The translations under genes and the position numbers were made by a program. Under the pieces are notes generated by a model that saw only the letters and a list, made by a program, of their open reading frames with translations, did no database searches and was not told where the DNA came from. 64,000 nucleotides of DNA, taken from the NCBI GenBank assembly GCA_964019055.1, contig OZ025208.1, positions 8,748,539 through 8,812,538 of the forward strand. The letters run 5' to 3'. Shown here piece by piece: positions 41,701 to 51,400 of the stretch (within the stretch, counting starts at the first letter, position 1; each line of letters opens with the position of its first letter). This DNA comes from Anthopleura xanthogrammica (lineage: Eukaryota > Cnidaria > Anthozoa > Actiniaria > Actiniidae).

Positions 41701-42926
41701 ACACTAGTATTACAGGAAATAAAATAGTCTTATGTTTATTGACCAGAATCCAAACAATCTTGGGTCTCTGTTACTTGTCCTCTTAACGACATTTTTTAGA
41801 TACAAATACCCAAAATCGTTGAAGTCTTGGAATATCGAATGCACTATTAAGTATTCAATTTTCAACGTTTTTTGAAATAGCTCTATACTAGTCTTGCATA
41901 AAACTCTCTTAAAATATGAACTCGTCCCCTCAAGTGTTGCTTTGGTAAAATGGTTTAGTTATGAAAAGTTTAACGGAAAATTGTTTTCACTGAGATGGAT
42001 CCGAGAATGTCTCGATGAGGCACCATGCAAGGTGTCAGTCATAATGTCAGATTGGTAAGATTATCTTCATCCGTTTCTGCCAACACATCTGGTTGACATC
42101 ATGAGGTCAATAATACTATACGGTACAATAAACTAGGATGGGAAGCCATTAAAGGTTGTCAGAGCATAGATGCTTATCGGGGAAAATCCATTTTAAAATA
42201 AAAGAGGTGACCAGGTTTTTTTTCTTTGAACTCGAAATTCTACAGTCTTCGTTGGTGATATGGTACCGTTTAAGTTTTGCTCTAAATCTGAATACCCGCC
42301 CCTGGATAACAAACAGCCGAAAGCCGCAATCGTTCGGCTTCTCTTCCTGAAAACCGATACTCCTGCTACCAAATTCGCAAATGGCGGGAAACGCAAATGA
42401 ATTTCCTGAAAAGCAAGACAACGTCGCGCGAGGTCTCCTCACCTGGTACTATAAATCTATTGTATTCCTTGCTAGCTTCATTCTGTTGTTTAACATGGAG
42501 TCTTTTGCTGTTTCCATTGAATTCGAAAACCTTTTTGGGCTAATTAAATTACATAGACTGTGTCCAGTAAACGAAGAAGCTGACCTCTCGCGACTCCATC
42601 CCTAGCTCTCTGCAGCATTAAAGAAACTATCTCTTCGCTCGAATACTAACTCACGCGGAAGATAAAAGAAGTTTACTTAGAGCAAATATAATGTAAATAT
42701 ATTGGATTACATCAGACCACAGACAATTGCGCTTGCTAAAATCCAACATAGACCATTCTTCAGTGCCCCTGGAATCAAGATCCAGAACAGTTTCCTAGCC
42801 CTTATGCGCCAAAAATACAATCAGCTCACACAGTTCTTGATGAGGCAAACATGTTTGTGATTTATAAATATGAAGCTAAATCAAAGCCTTTTTAAGAAGC
42901 TGAGTTACTTACTTTAGGCCGTCCAT
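26714..42926 (-). CDS. STRA6L: STRA6-like retinol receptor family protein, copy 1
   Basis: Multipass membrane protein of the STRA6 family; the vertebrate member takes up retinol from RBP4, ligand here unknown. Twenty exons: 42913-42926, 41619-41667, 38909-38994, 37447-37586, 36833-36953, 35987-36062, 34598-34750, 33397-33491, 32807-32871, 32549-32610, 32387-32471, 32055-32090, 30665-30740, 29757-29832, 29498-29546, 29113-29245, 28603-28710, 28160-28323, 27609-27716, 26714-27015. They sum to 1998 nt, 665 residues (human STRA6 is 667), with every junction in phase and GT-AG. Family signatures: [75 protein letters not shown] and [20 protein letters not shown]. At least nine hydrophobic helices are seen. 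The N-terminus is short (MDGLN). The stop seen in copies 2 and 3 after DVY is lost, and a hexanucleotide repeat adds (PD)11-L. Confidence 0.9.
26720..26785 (-). repeat. Coding hexanucleotide repeat, (CCAGAC)11
   Basis: Plus strand reads (GGTCTG)n; in the sense strand it encodes eleven Pro-Asp pairs, then Leu and a TAG stop at 26714-26716. It begins exactly after the DVY codons where copies 2 and 3 have TAA. Confidence 0.9.
27205..27342. repeat. MITE, TAGACCCCTTGCACTAA type, STRA6L copy 1 intron 19
   Basis: Left end TAGACCCCTTGCACTAAT, right end TTAGTGCAAGGGTTCTA. It is related by its ends to the elements at 4846 and 6005. There is no counterpart in intron 19 of copy 2. Confidence 0.75.
28418..28520. 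repeat. (CAGGAC)n microsatellite, copy 1 intron 17
   Basis: About 17 perfect units. The same site in copy 2 (47027-47069) has about 7 units. Confidence 0.95.
28989..29077. repeat. (CCCCGT)n microsatellite, copy 1 intron 16
   Basis: About 15 units, starting 36 bases inside the intron from the exon 16 donor. The sense RNA is (ACGGGG)n. The same site in copy 2 has about 54 units. Confidence 0.95.
30048..30426. repeat. MITE, GACCGAATGCCAATATGG family, copy 1 intron 13
   Basis: Left end GACCGAATGCCAATATGGG and right end CCATATTGGCATTCGGTC are inverted repeats. It is also present in copy 2 (48807-49358), so it entered before the duplication. Confidence 0.85.
30846..31945. repeat. (GGTA)n/(GGTG)n tetranucleotide satellite with embedded element, copy 1 intron 12
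   Basis: 30846-31386 is a GGTA-type tract with GTTT and GGGT variants. 31395-31763 is non-repetitive and flanked by TAGACTTGCTCCAAG and GCGAAAGTCTAG, so it is probably a TAGACTTGC element. GGTA/GGGA repeats resume to about 31945. Confidence 0.85.
32688..32790. repeat. (GTCT)n and (CCAG)n compound microsatellite, copy 1 intron 9
   Basis: GTCC/GTCT units to about 32737, then about 13 CCAG units, ending 17 bases beyond the exon 9 donor. Copy 2 has only a decayed remnant at 52970-53030. Confidence 0.9.
32889..33032. repeat. Palindromic MITE private to copy 1, intron 8
   Basis: GAGGATATTACATGG at the left, CCATGTAATATTC at the right; GAGATTTTATCTTCGAGTGT pairs with CACGAGAAGATAAAATTC. The matching intron of copy 2 (around 53112-53130) lacks it. 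Confidence 0.85.
35205..35853. repeat. Transposon with GGACGTTCGCGGGC inverted ends, copy 1 intron 6
   Basis: Left end AAGGACGTTCGCGGGCATTG, right end GCCCGCGAACGTCCTTAAA. About 650 bp, non-coding. A related single end lies at about 56720-57016 in unit 2 at a different position. Confidence 0.75.
37895..38895. repeat. (GTGTTG)n hexanucleotide array, copy 1 intron 3
   Basis: Degenerate to 38216, then near-perfect GGTGTT units to about 38825, with two blocks of the variant GGTGCT (about 38419-38455 and 38505-38532), and degenerate again to within 14 bases of the exon 3 donor. The same position in copy 2 holds (GAGGTC)n/(GATGTC)n instead. Six-frame translations give long two-residue proteins that are not genes. 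Confidence 0.95.
39431..41518. mobile_element. ~2.1-kb non-coding DNA transposon, private to copy 1 intron 2
   Basis: Ends AGTGACTGGAAGCAATGAG (left) and CATTGCTTCCAGTCAGTAC (right) are inverted repeats. No reading frame of 60 codons occurs within. Copy 2 at about 56670-56695 reads straight across (GTGTTTCATATGCAGTACAA) as an empty site. It contains a C20 run at 40031-40050 and a TAATA-rich stretch near 40340-40385. Confidence 0.7.
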
Positions 42927-45445
42927 GTTGGACGAGTGAATTCTGCGTCTGGGGTTTTACCTCCAGCTCTTTTCCTGGTACTATTCCTTAACACTCTAGA
43001 AGTTATAAACAAGAATTGTTTTCAGTTTTAAAAATCACAAACGACAACTTTAGAATAAAAATATTACTTACATGCAAGGAAAACACCTTCGCTGACAGAG
43101 TACTCCTAAAGCCAGACAGCAAAAGCGTGCTCGACCTGCGGACTACATAAAAGGACATGTCTTGGAATTCGTAATGCGTGACGATTATCCATTCCCTTTG
43201 AGTTCCATTGGCCAACTCAAGCCATTGTTTTGGTTGGCTCCCCATTGTTTTGGTTAGCCGTATTTTTGGCTGGCCGTTGTTTTGTTTGGCCGTTTTTTTT
43301 GGTTGGCTGTATTTTGGCTGATGTTCTTAGTGAAAACGGGTTTGGGGATTCCCTAAGGCATTATCCTGGCGACGCCCCTGTGGTGATATTTTCAAAATTT
43401 TAATTATGAAATATACGAGAGAATATGTATAATATACCTACATTTCAAACTTGTAGGGCGGGAGCATATATACCTAAGAATATCTACCGTATCCAAGCTA
43501 CGACCATGTATCCATGGCAAGTTCACAGCAGTATTTCTATCTAGCTTGGAGTCAAGACTTCGTGTATACATGCAATTTTGAAAAATAGGCGTGCTTGGTT
43601 TCCAATTCTCCCTTAAAGCTTATCTAGTGAGTGGAAGTTCCCTTACCTCACGCTGGCTGTATTTTGCTTATCGCAAAATGCTTAATTTTGTCTTGCTCTG
43701 ATTCAGCTCCGTGGATATCCTTTGTAGTCCCTAGAATAACATATACAGTGGAGTCACGTTATATCAAACCTCTTGGGGACCAGGGAAACGTTCGAAATAA
43801 CTAGGGTTCGAGATATCAAAGTGAAATTGTAGCGATATATATTTCCTATATAATTCGTAGTAAATGCTGGAATGTAGTGCACCGACTTACCTCTCAGCTC
43901 TTACCTCTAGGGTCTGTTCCTGGACTTGGCATCTTATGTGATTAGAATTTGTTATGTTTCTCCCTTGATTCCGAGGGTTTTCTCGGGTTTTGATTCCGGG
44001 TTTTGAAACCTAACAAACTAAGTTCGATTCAATGTGTGTCTTAGACGTGTCCCAACATTGATTAGGCCAGAGGTTATTTTAAGGTATTGATTAAATAAGG
44101 TTGAATGTAGAGTGTAATTACTTTTGTATACGAGTGTATTTAAAAATGTAGTTATCCTTTGCAAAATTGAAAATATAAAAAAAACCTTCCATGATTGATG
44201 ACTTCACATCATTTTTATTTACTCATATTTATCCAGTTATGGTAGAATACTTACTTATCATGATTACGAAATAATGTTTACTTATATTTACACATGTGGA
44301 GGTGTAGGTGCAGGTGCACTTGAAGGGAAGGTGGAGACGGAGTTGGAGGTGGAGTTGGAGGTGCAGGTGGAGGGGAGGTGGAGGTGGAGGTGGAGTTGGA
44401 GGTGCAGGTGGAGGGGAGGTGGAGACGGAGTTGGAGGTTGAGGTGCAGGTGGAGACGGAGCTGGAGGTGGATGTGCAGGTGGAGGGGAGGTGGAGGTGGA
44501 AGTGCAGGTGCAGACGGAAGCAGAGGTGCAGGTGTAGGTACAGGTGCATGTGGAGGTGTAGGTGCATGTGGAGGTGTAGGTGCATGTGGAGGTGTAGGTG
44601 CATGTGGAGGTGTAGGTGTAGGTGTAGGTGTAGGTGTAGGTGTAGGTGTAGGTGTAGGTGTAGGTGTAGGTGTAGGTGTAGGTGTAGGTGTAGGTGTAGG
44701 TGTAGGTGTAGGTGTAGGTGTAGGTGTAGGTGTAGGTGTAGGTGCAGGTGCAGGTGCAGGTGCAGGTGCAGGTGCAGGTGCAGGTGCAGGTGCAGGTGCA
44801 GGTGGAAATGTGAATATTAATAATTATATAAATAACCAAGGCAAAAGAAATAAATAGATAATTAATGCAAAACAATGTAAATGTCTTTCTTTGGGAAATA
44901 AATTCTCTTGCCATGCAAAAAATTGCATTGTTCCTTCCCTTAAACATGGCTGCCGTGAAAACCTCAATACTCCATTACAGCGATAATGTATTCGCATACT
45001 TTAATGCACGAGCTTTTGTACGTTAAACTGGCACATTTCGATGCGAAGCTGGCTGGGTTTTACCAAATAAACCGCGTAAAAATTCGTTTGGCAGCAAAAA
45101 TATCGTGTATAGAAGTATGTGAATGCATGAAATATGGTTATACTTTTGCGCATCGTGCTGTAAAAGTAGGCTAATAAAAACTATAAAATGGTTTTTACTT
45201 AACTTTTAAGGTTTTTAAGGTAATAGACCTTCCCCGAATTCGATGTGATCAAGAAACAATGCCTTAAAACTCCAGGTGTGACTTGCTGTGTTCCGTCCTA
45301 CATTTAAAGTATTTCAACAAATCTATTATCTATATATTCCCTCTAAACAAGCTTCTCAGTGAATTTATGTTAATACACAAACTTCATCCTGCCCCTTCTT
45401 TGTTACAACACCTTGCCTGTCTAAATTTGTGCTTCCTCACGAGGA
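42927..45445. other. Spacer between STRA6-like copy 1 and copy 2
   Basis: Holds the upstream region of copy 1 (42927-43866) and the 3' flank of copy 2 (from 43867). It includes a degenerate TTTTGGTTGGC tandem tract at about 43220-43325 and the GGTGTA array listed separately. No gene supported. Confidence 0.6.
44290..44811. repeat. (GGTGTA)n/(GGTGCA)n array in the unit 2 spacer
   Basis: Degenerate GGTGGA/GGTGCA words to about 44600, about 20 GGTGTA units to 44740, then about 12 GGTGCA units. The third unit has a much shorter relative at 62669-62786. Confidence 0.95.
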
Positions 45446-48400
45446 TTAGTATACATCCAGAAGCTTCAAACGATCTGCTGAGTGTAAATCATCATTGAAA
45501 CTGATTGGAGGCATCTCAAGCTTCACAGCACGTGTGAAAGGCAACGGAACATCAGGATGGACACCTCGTTTACGATATCGCACGAGGCTAGGATTACGCA
45601 TGAGCAGCACGACGAGAAACCAGCGGTTCAAAGCCTTGCCCGAAACACGAGGCCTGCTAGCGAGTGTTGTTGGACCTGAAGACAAAATCGAGGAATGTAT
45701 TAAAAGTAACAGTTAAAAAATAGAAAGTTTTTCTATACGATATCCCAGTAGGGTTGAAGAATATGAAAAAAGGAGTTTAAAAAACCCGGATCATTATACT
45801 AGTTTTTAATATTAGTTCGTGAACTCAGTATTATATATTTTTGACTGGAAGCAAAAAATAAATAAAAAATAAAAAATACAACGGGCCGGGAACTTGCATG
45901 CAACTACCAAGTCCGCTTAATTTGAAATTAAAAACAGTGCCAGTAACTCAGGAAACCCTTTGCGTTTCAAATTGGTGGCAATTAAATTCAAAAGTTTGAA
46001 GTAAACCGAGTGAAAGTTTATCCAGATAAGTGCTTTCAGTTATAAAAACATTTTTTGTAAATGTTGTTCAGAAGAGTGATGAAAGCGACAATGACCTTGT
46101 TCTGTTTGACAGAGGCACCAGCAGTGAAAGTGAAGCAAAAAGTGATGAAGATTATCCTGGTATTATTCCATTAGCTGCAGCAATTATAGTAATATTGAAA
46201 TACCTGTTTCTCTTCTGCGAACTCCTTCAAGTAGCAACTGACAGAAGCAAAGCATAACAGGGTGTTTGAAAGCCACAAGTACACTGAGGAATCCAATGTA
46301 GGCCATGTAAGCTAGGAAAAACATAAAACTATTGAATACACAGAAATAAAAGCTTATTGCTATGTGTGCAATGACACGTAATTTCATCAGTAGTAAAGGA
46401 ATTTTTACTAGTGATTCTGCACACAATACATTAGGCTGTACTAAGTCCTAAGGCGTTTCTGCAGACAGTTAGGAGCAGGTAGCTCCCGGGAGTGTGCTGA
46501 GGAGCGTTGGATGGGGTGCACAACAAAGACCACTTCATCCTGTCAAAATACTAAGCAACTGATTCCGATGATTGATTCTGATCTGAATCCGGCTTTTTAT
46601 ACAAAACAACTTGATATAAAAATGTATTACATCCCTGCGGGTTTGGGTTAGTGCATTTTAGGTTACGCAACCTTGGATTAAAGGCTATTTTACGCCGAGA
46701 CCTAGAGAAAATATCCATTTGTTTACCTCTGATTGGAACTGCATATTATTATAAGACTTGTGCATACCTTTGTCGTATCTCCGATATCCCTTCATCATAG
46801 TGGTACGATCTATTCGAGGCAAGAATACCAACCCGAGCACTGCTCCTTTCACAATACGAAACAAGCCCGACCATAAGCCGACCAGGATGTTGAAGAAGAA
46901 GAAGAAATACGACATGATGCCGAACAGACGCCTGAAAAACGCAATCAAAAAATATATTGGTGTTTTTCTCAAATAAATGGGTAAAATGGACCGAAAATGA
47001 ACGTAACTGAAATTTGTTCAATTTTTAGGACCAGGACCAGGACCAGGACCAGGACCAGGACCAGGACCACTATAACTATATTATCACAGCTATCACAAAG
47101 TTGAACAAAAAAAATTACCTGTTGTCGATAGTGATCGAGATATCTGGGTAAGTGTGGTCTCTGAATACGAAAAGTGATAGAAGAATCATCGATATCCAAA
47201 CCAATATGGGAGTGACGATGTAGGGCCTGTGAGAGAAGAAGTAGATTATCATTACAAAGTGAATAACATTGAAACTGCACACTGACGCAGTACAAACAAG
47301 GGCATTAGTTATTCTACTTGAAAAATACATGAACATAATAAGCTACAAACACCAAGTAGGAACACAAAGACCACTAGACTGTCATGTTCTGCCCATCGTT
47401 ACAAACAACCTCACTCTGTACGTGGTTATTGTTTATACTCGTTTTATCGTAAATCCGCAACATGGTGAAACAATCTCACACATGAAATAACTACCACTGC
47501 CAACGCCACCGCCGCCACTGCCACCCGTCCCCGTCCCCGTCCCCGTCCCCGTCCCCGTCCCCGTCCCCGTCCCCGTCCCCGTCCCCGTCCCCGTCCCCGT
47601 CCCCGTCCCCGTCCCCGTCCCCGTCCCCGTCCCCGTCCCCGTCCCCGTCCCCGTCCCCGTCCCCGTCCCCGTCCCCGTCCCCGTCCCCGTCCCCGTCCCC
47701 GTCCCCGTCCCCGTCCCCGTCCCCGTCCCCGTCCCCGTCCCCGTCCCCGTCCCCGTCCCCGTCCCCGTCCCCGTCCCCGTCCCCGTCCCCGTCCCCGTCC
47801 CCGTCCCCGTCCCCGTCCCCGTCCCCGTCCCCGTCCCCGTCCCCGTCCCGCCTTAAGTTCTATAACAAAGTTTTGTTTTACTTACAAGATCAAGAGAATG
47901 AATTCTCTAGCCCATAAGAAGATCTGATCGGTAGTGAGAATTTTTAAGTTGAATAGCAGACGAAATATGTATATCGGGGAAAGAAGAAAAAATGCAGAAA
48001 ACATGTTGATAAGAAGACCTAGGAAAGATAAAAACGGCATTTTAAAAATGTTAAAACACAGCTACGATATAACGTGCTTACTGATTGGTTGGCTGCTATA
48101 TAAAAAAGAAATGGAAGAAGCCCACCTGCGCCGTTTATTGTGCACGTCGAGCGCCTGTCTTCAGAAAGCTACTTTTCCAGGTTCAAACTTATTTAAAAAA
48201 TCACTGTGCATTATTTAATCCTTCTAGTAAATCTCCAATCGAAATAACTTACCAATTGCAGAAAATGCAATCTGGTATCCACAGAAGCGGAGACTCTTAC
48301 CCTACATAAAAAGAAAAAAATTCAATAACTACGACAATAAAGTTAAATTTGAATCTGAAAACCAACATTCCCTTTGTTTTTAGGTTATATAAGCCGCTGA

Positions 48401-51400
48401 CAACCATAGCAACTGCAATTTGTAATAAAACAAAGAAGTGTAATTATGGAGCACAAGGCGATTCAAACTTGAAGATACACGTACAAAAGAAATGTGCATG
48501 ATATTGCATACTTACCACAAGCATTTTTGGGTGGAGTATTTCATCTGGTAGCAGCCCCTTTCTCGTCCTATATGTTTTAAGGACATCCTTTCTGTATCAA
48601 GAGAAAACGAAAACGACAATGTCGAGAAAAACGTCGCGATAGTTTACAGTCAATAGCACGCTCGGAAGCGTATAATTTGTCGTAAGTTGCGATAAAATAG
48701 GATTATGGTAGACATCAATCACAAAATTGCCAAGGGCACGTGCCTATATAATGACATGAAAACGCCTTGATTGACATCCATAAAATCCTACCTCGCCGCG
48801 ATGATTGACCGAATGCCAATATGGGCGCCACTTTATTGTCATAACTTTGAAAATTCATATTTTAGTTGACCACTACTTTAAAGTTATAGATTAGAACGAC
48901 ATCAACAAAGTAGGAAAGTTTGAGACCAACATATTAAATTCTTGAGAAGTTATGAGAATTTTAAAAATGTGAAAAACATCAAACAAGGCTAGCAAGGAAA
49001 CAGATCACTGAACACATACAACTCTTTGTAATTTTGATTCCAAATAGCTTTACTTGAATTCTATTTATAGCAATGAAACTTTCCAACAAAAAAAAAAAAA
49101 AAAATTCTGCTTGCTCGTTCTGATGGTGGTGCTTATATTTTAAGATAAGGGCGGCCATATTTGCAATCAGATCACTAAACACATACAAATCTTTGTAATT
49201 TTGATTCCAAATAGCTTTATTTGAATTCTATTTATAGCAATGAAACTTTCCAAAAAAAACATATTTCTGCTTGCTCTTTCTGATGGTGGTGCTTATATTT
49301 TAAGATTAGGTTTTTATTTCTAAAAGTCCGGCAATGGCGGCCATATTGGCATTCGGTCAGTAGACACCGTCGATCACATATATCGTTGTAGTATCTAGTT
49401 CCCGCGTTACTTTACGTAGAAAGACAAAAAAACAAAGGTATAAAAAATACATGAAACAACCAAATGAAATTAAGAAAAAAAACATGCACAAGATAAAACA
49501 ACACAAAAAAAAAACAAAAAACGAAAAGAAACTGAAATGAATAATGGGCGATAATTTTTCAGAAGATCAATACGCCAAATGGCGTATACTAAGTTACCTG
49601 TGACTTCTCAGGAAAAAACACAGTTGCATTATTGCAAACAGGCATGCTAGTATCACCGATTTAATATAGAAGTCTGCAGATGAAAAAGGTAAAAAGGTAT
49701 AAGTGCACGTGTCCTGAAAACATTGCATAAAACATTTATATCTTGTTATTGAGATATTTGCTCATAGTGCTTGAGGTAGGTAAGTAGGTAGGTGGGTAGG
49801 TAGGTAGGTAGGTAGGTAGGTAGGTAGTTTGGTGGGTTGGTAGGTAGGAAGGTAGGTAGGTAGGTAGGTAGGTTGGTAGGTTGGTAGGTTGGTAGGTTGG
49901 TAGGTAGGTAGGTTGGTAGGTAGGTGGATGGGTAGGTAGTTTGGTAGGTAGGTGGGTAGGTAGGTAAGTAGGTAGGTAGGTTGGTAGGTAGGTAGGTAGG
50001 TAGGTAGGTAGGTAGGAAGGTAGGTAGGTAGGTAGGTAGGTAGGTAGGTAGGTTGGTAGGTTGGTAGGTTGGTAGGTTGGTAGGTTGATAGGTTGGTAGG
50101 TTGGTAGGTAGGTAGGTTGGTAGGTAGGTGGATGGGTAGGTAGTTTGGTAGGTAGGTGGGTAGGTAGGTAAGTAGGTAGGTAGGTAGGTAGGTAGGTAGG
50201 TTTGTGGGTGGGTAGGTGGGTGGGTGGGTTGGTAGATAGGTAGGTAGGTAGGTTGGTAGGTAGGTAGGTGGATGGGTAGGTAGTTTGGTAGGTAGTTTGG
50301 TAGGTAGGTGGGTAGGTAGGTAAGTAGGTAGGTAGGTTGGTAGGTAGGTAGGTAGGTAGGTTGGTAGGTTGGTAGGTTGGTAGGTTGGTAGGTTGGTAGG
50401 TTGGTAGGTAGGTAGGTTGGTAGGTAGGTGGATGGGTAGGTAGTTTGGTAGGTAGGTGGGTAGGTAGGTAAGTAGGTAGGTAGGTTGGTAGTTAGGTAGG
50501 TAGGTAGATAGGTTTGTGGGTGGGTAGGTGGGTGGGTGGGTTGGTAGATAGGTAGGTAGGTAGGTTGGTAGGTAGGTAGGTTGGTAGGTAGGTGGATGGG
50601 TAGGTAGTTTGGTAGGTAGGTGGGTAGGTAGGTAAGTAGGTAGGTAGGTTGGTAGGTAGGTAGGTAGGTAGGTAGGTAGGTAGGTAGGTAGGTAGGTAGG
50701 TAGGTTTGTGGGTGGGTAGGTGGGTGGGTGGGTTGGTAGGTTGGTAGGTTGGTAGGTTGGTAGGTAGGTAGGTTGGTAGGTAGGTGGATGGGTAGGTAGT
50801 TTGGTAGGTAGGTGGGTAGGTAGGTAAGTAGGTAGGTAGGTAGGTAGGTAGGTAGGTAGGTAGGTAGGTTTGTGGGTGGGTAGGTGGGTTGGTAGGTTGG
50901 TAGGTTGGTAGGTTGGTAGGTTGGTAGGTAGGTAGGTTGGTAGGTAGGTGGATGGGTAGGTAGTTTGGTAGGTAGGTGGGTAGGTAGGTAAGTAGGTAGG
51001 TAGGTAGGTAGGTAGGTAGGTAGGTAGGTAGGTAGGTAGGTAGGTTTGTGGGTGGGTAGGTGGGTGGGTGGGTTGGTAGGTAGGTAGGTAGGTAGGTGGG
51101 TAGTTTGGTAGGTAGGTAAGTAGGTAGGTTGGTAGGTACTTTGGTAGGTAGGTGGGTAGGTAGGTGGGTAGGTAGGTAGGTAAGTAGTTAGGTATTTCGA
51201 CCTCTCTGAGACTTACACAGTCACAAGCGAAGCCAGTGAAAACTAAAGAGAAAAAAAAACATAGTAAACGTCGAAGTCGCGAAAGGTCGACTTGTTCCTC
51301 TTGCAGGATTTCCATTTGCATTTCGCGCCAAAAATGGCGTGTATTTCTTGTAATCCTGGTGCAGGTTGGGCTGCCTGTGCTTTATTTCCCGCGCGTTAAC

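Larger units (their letters stand above)
25962..43866. repeat. Tandem segmental duplication, unit 1
   Basis: About 17.9 kb. The edge is set by a conserved flank (CTGTAATGTATGG.., CTTGATTCCG, TTAAGCCAGAGGTT..) that recurs at 43867 and 62127. It contains STRA6-like copy 1. Exons are well conserved with unit 2; introns differ by private transposons and microsatellite changes. Confidence 0.85.

Noticed and set aside
42149..42605. Overlapping frames on both strands in STRA6L copy 1 intron 1
   Set aside because: No recognisable domain and no counterpart in copy 2; possibly part of an inserted repeat, but nothing supports a gene.
44229..44947. Collagen- or keratin-like frames (TYTYTC, RCRCRC, VGVGVG)
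   Set aside because: Translation of the GGTGTA/GGTGCA array in intergenic DNA.
49762..51321. 519-codon minus-strand frame rich in YLPT repeats
   Set aside because: Translation of the GGTA tetranucleotide satellite within STRA6-like copy 2 intron 12.
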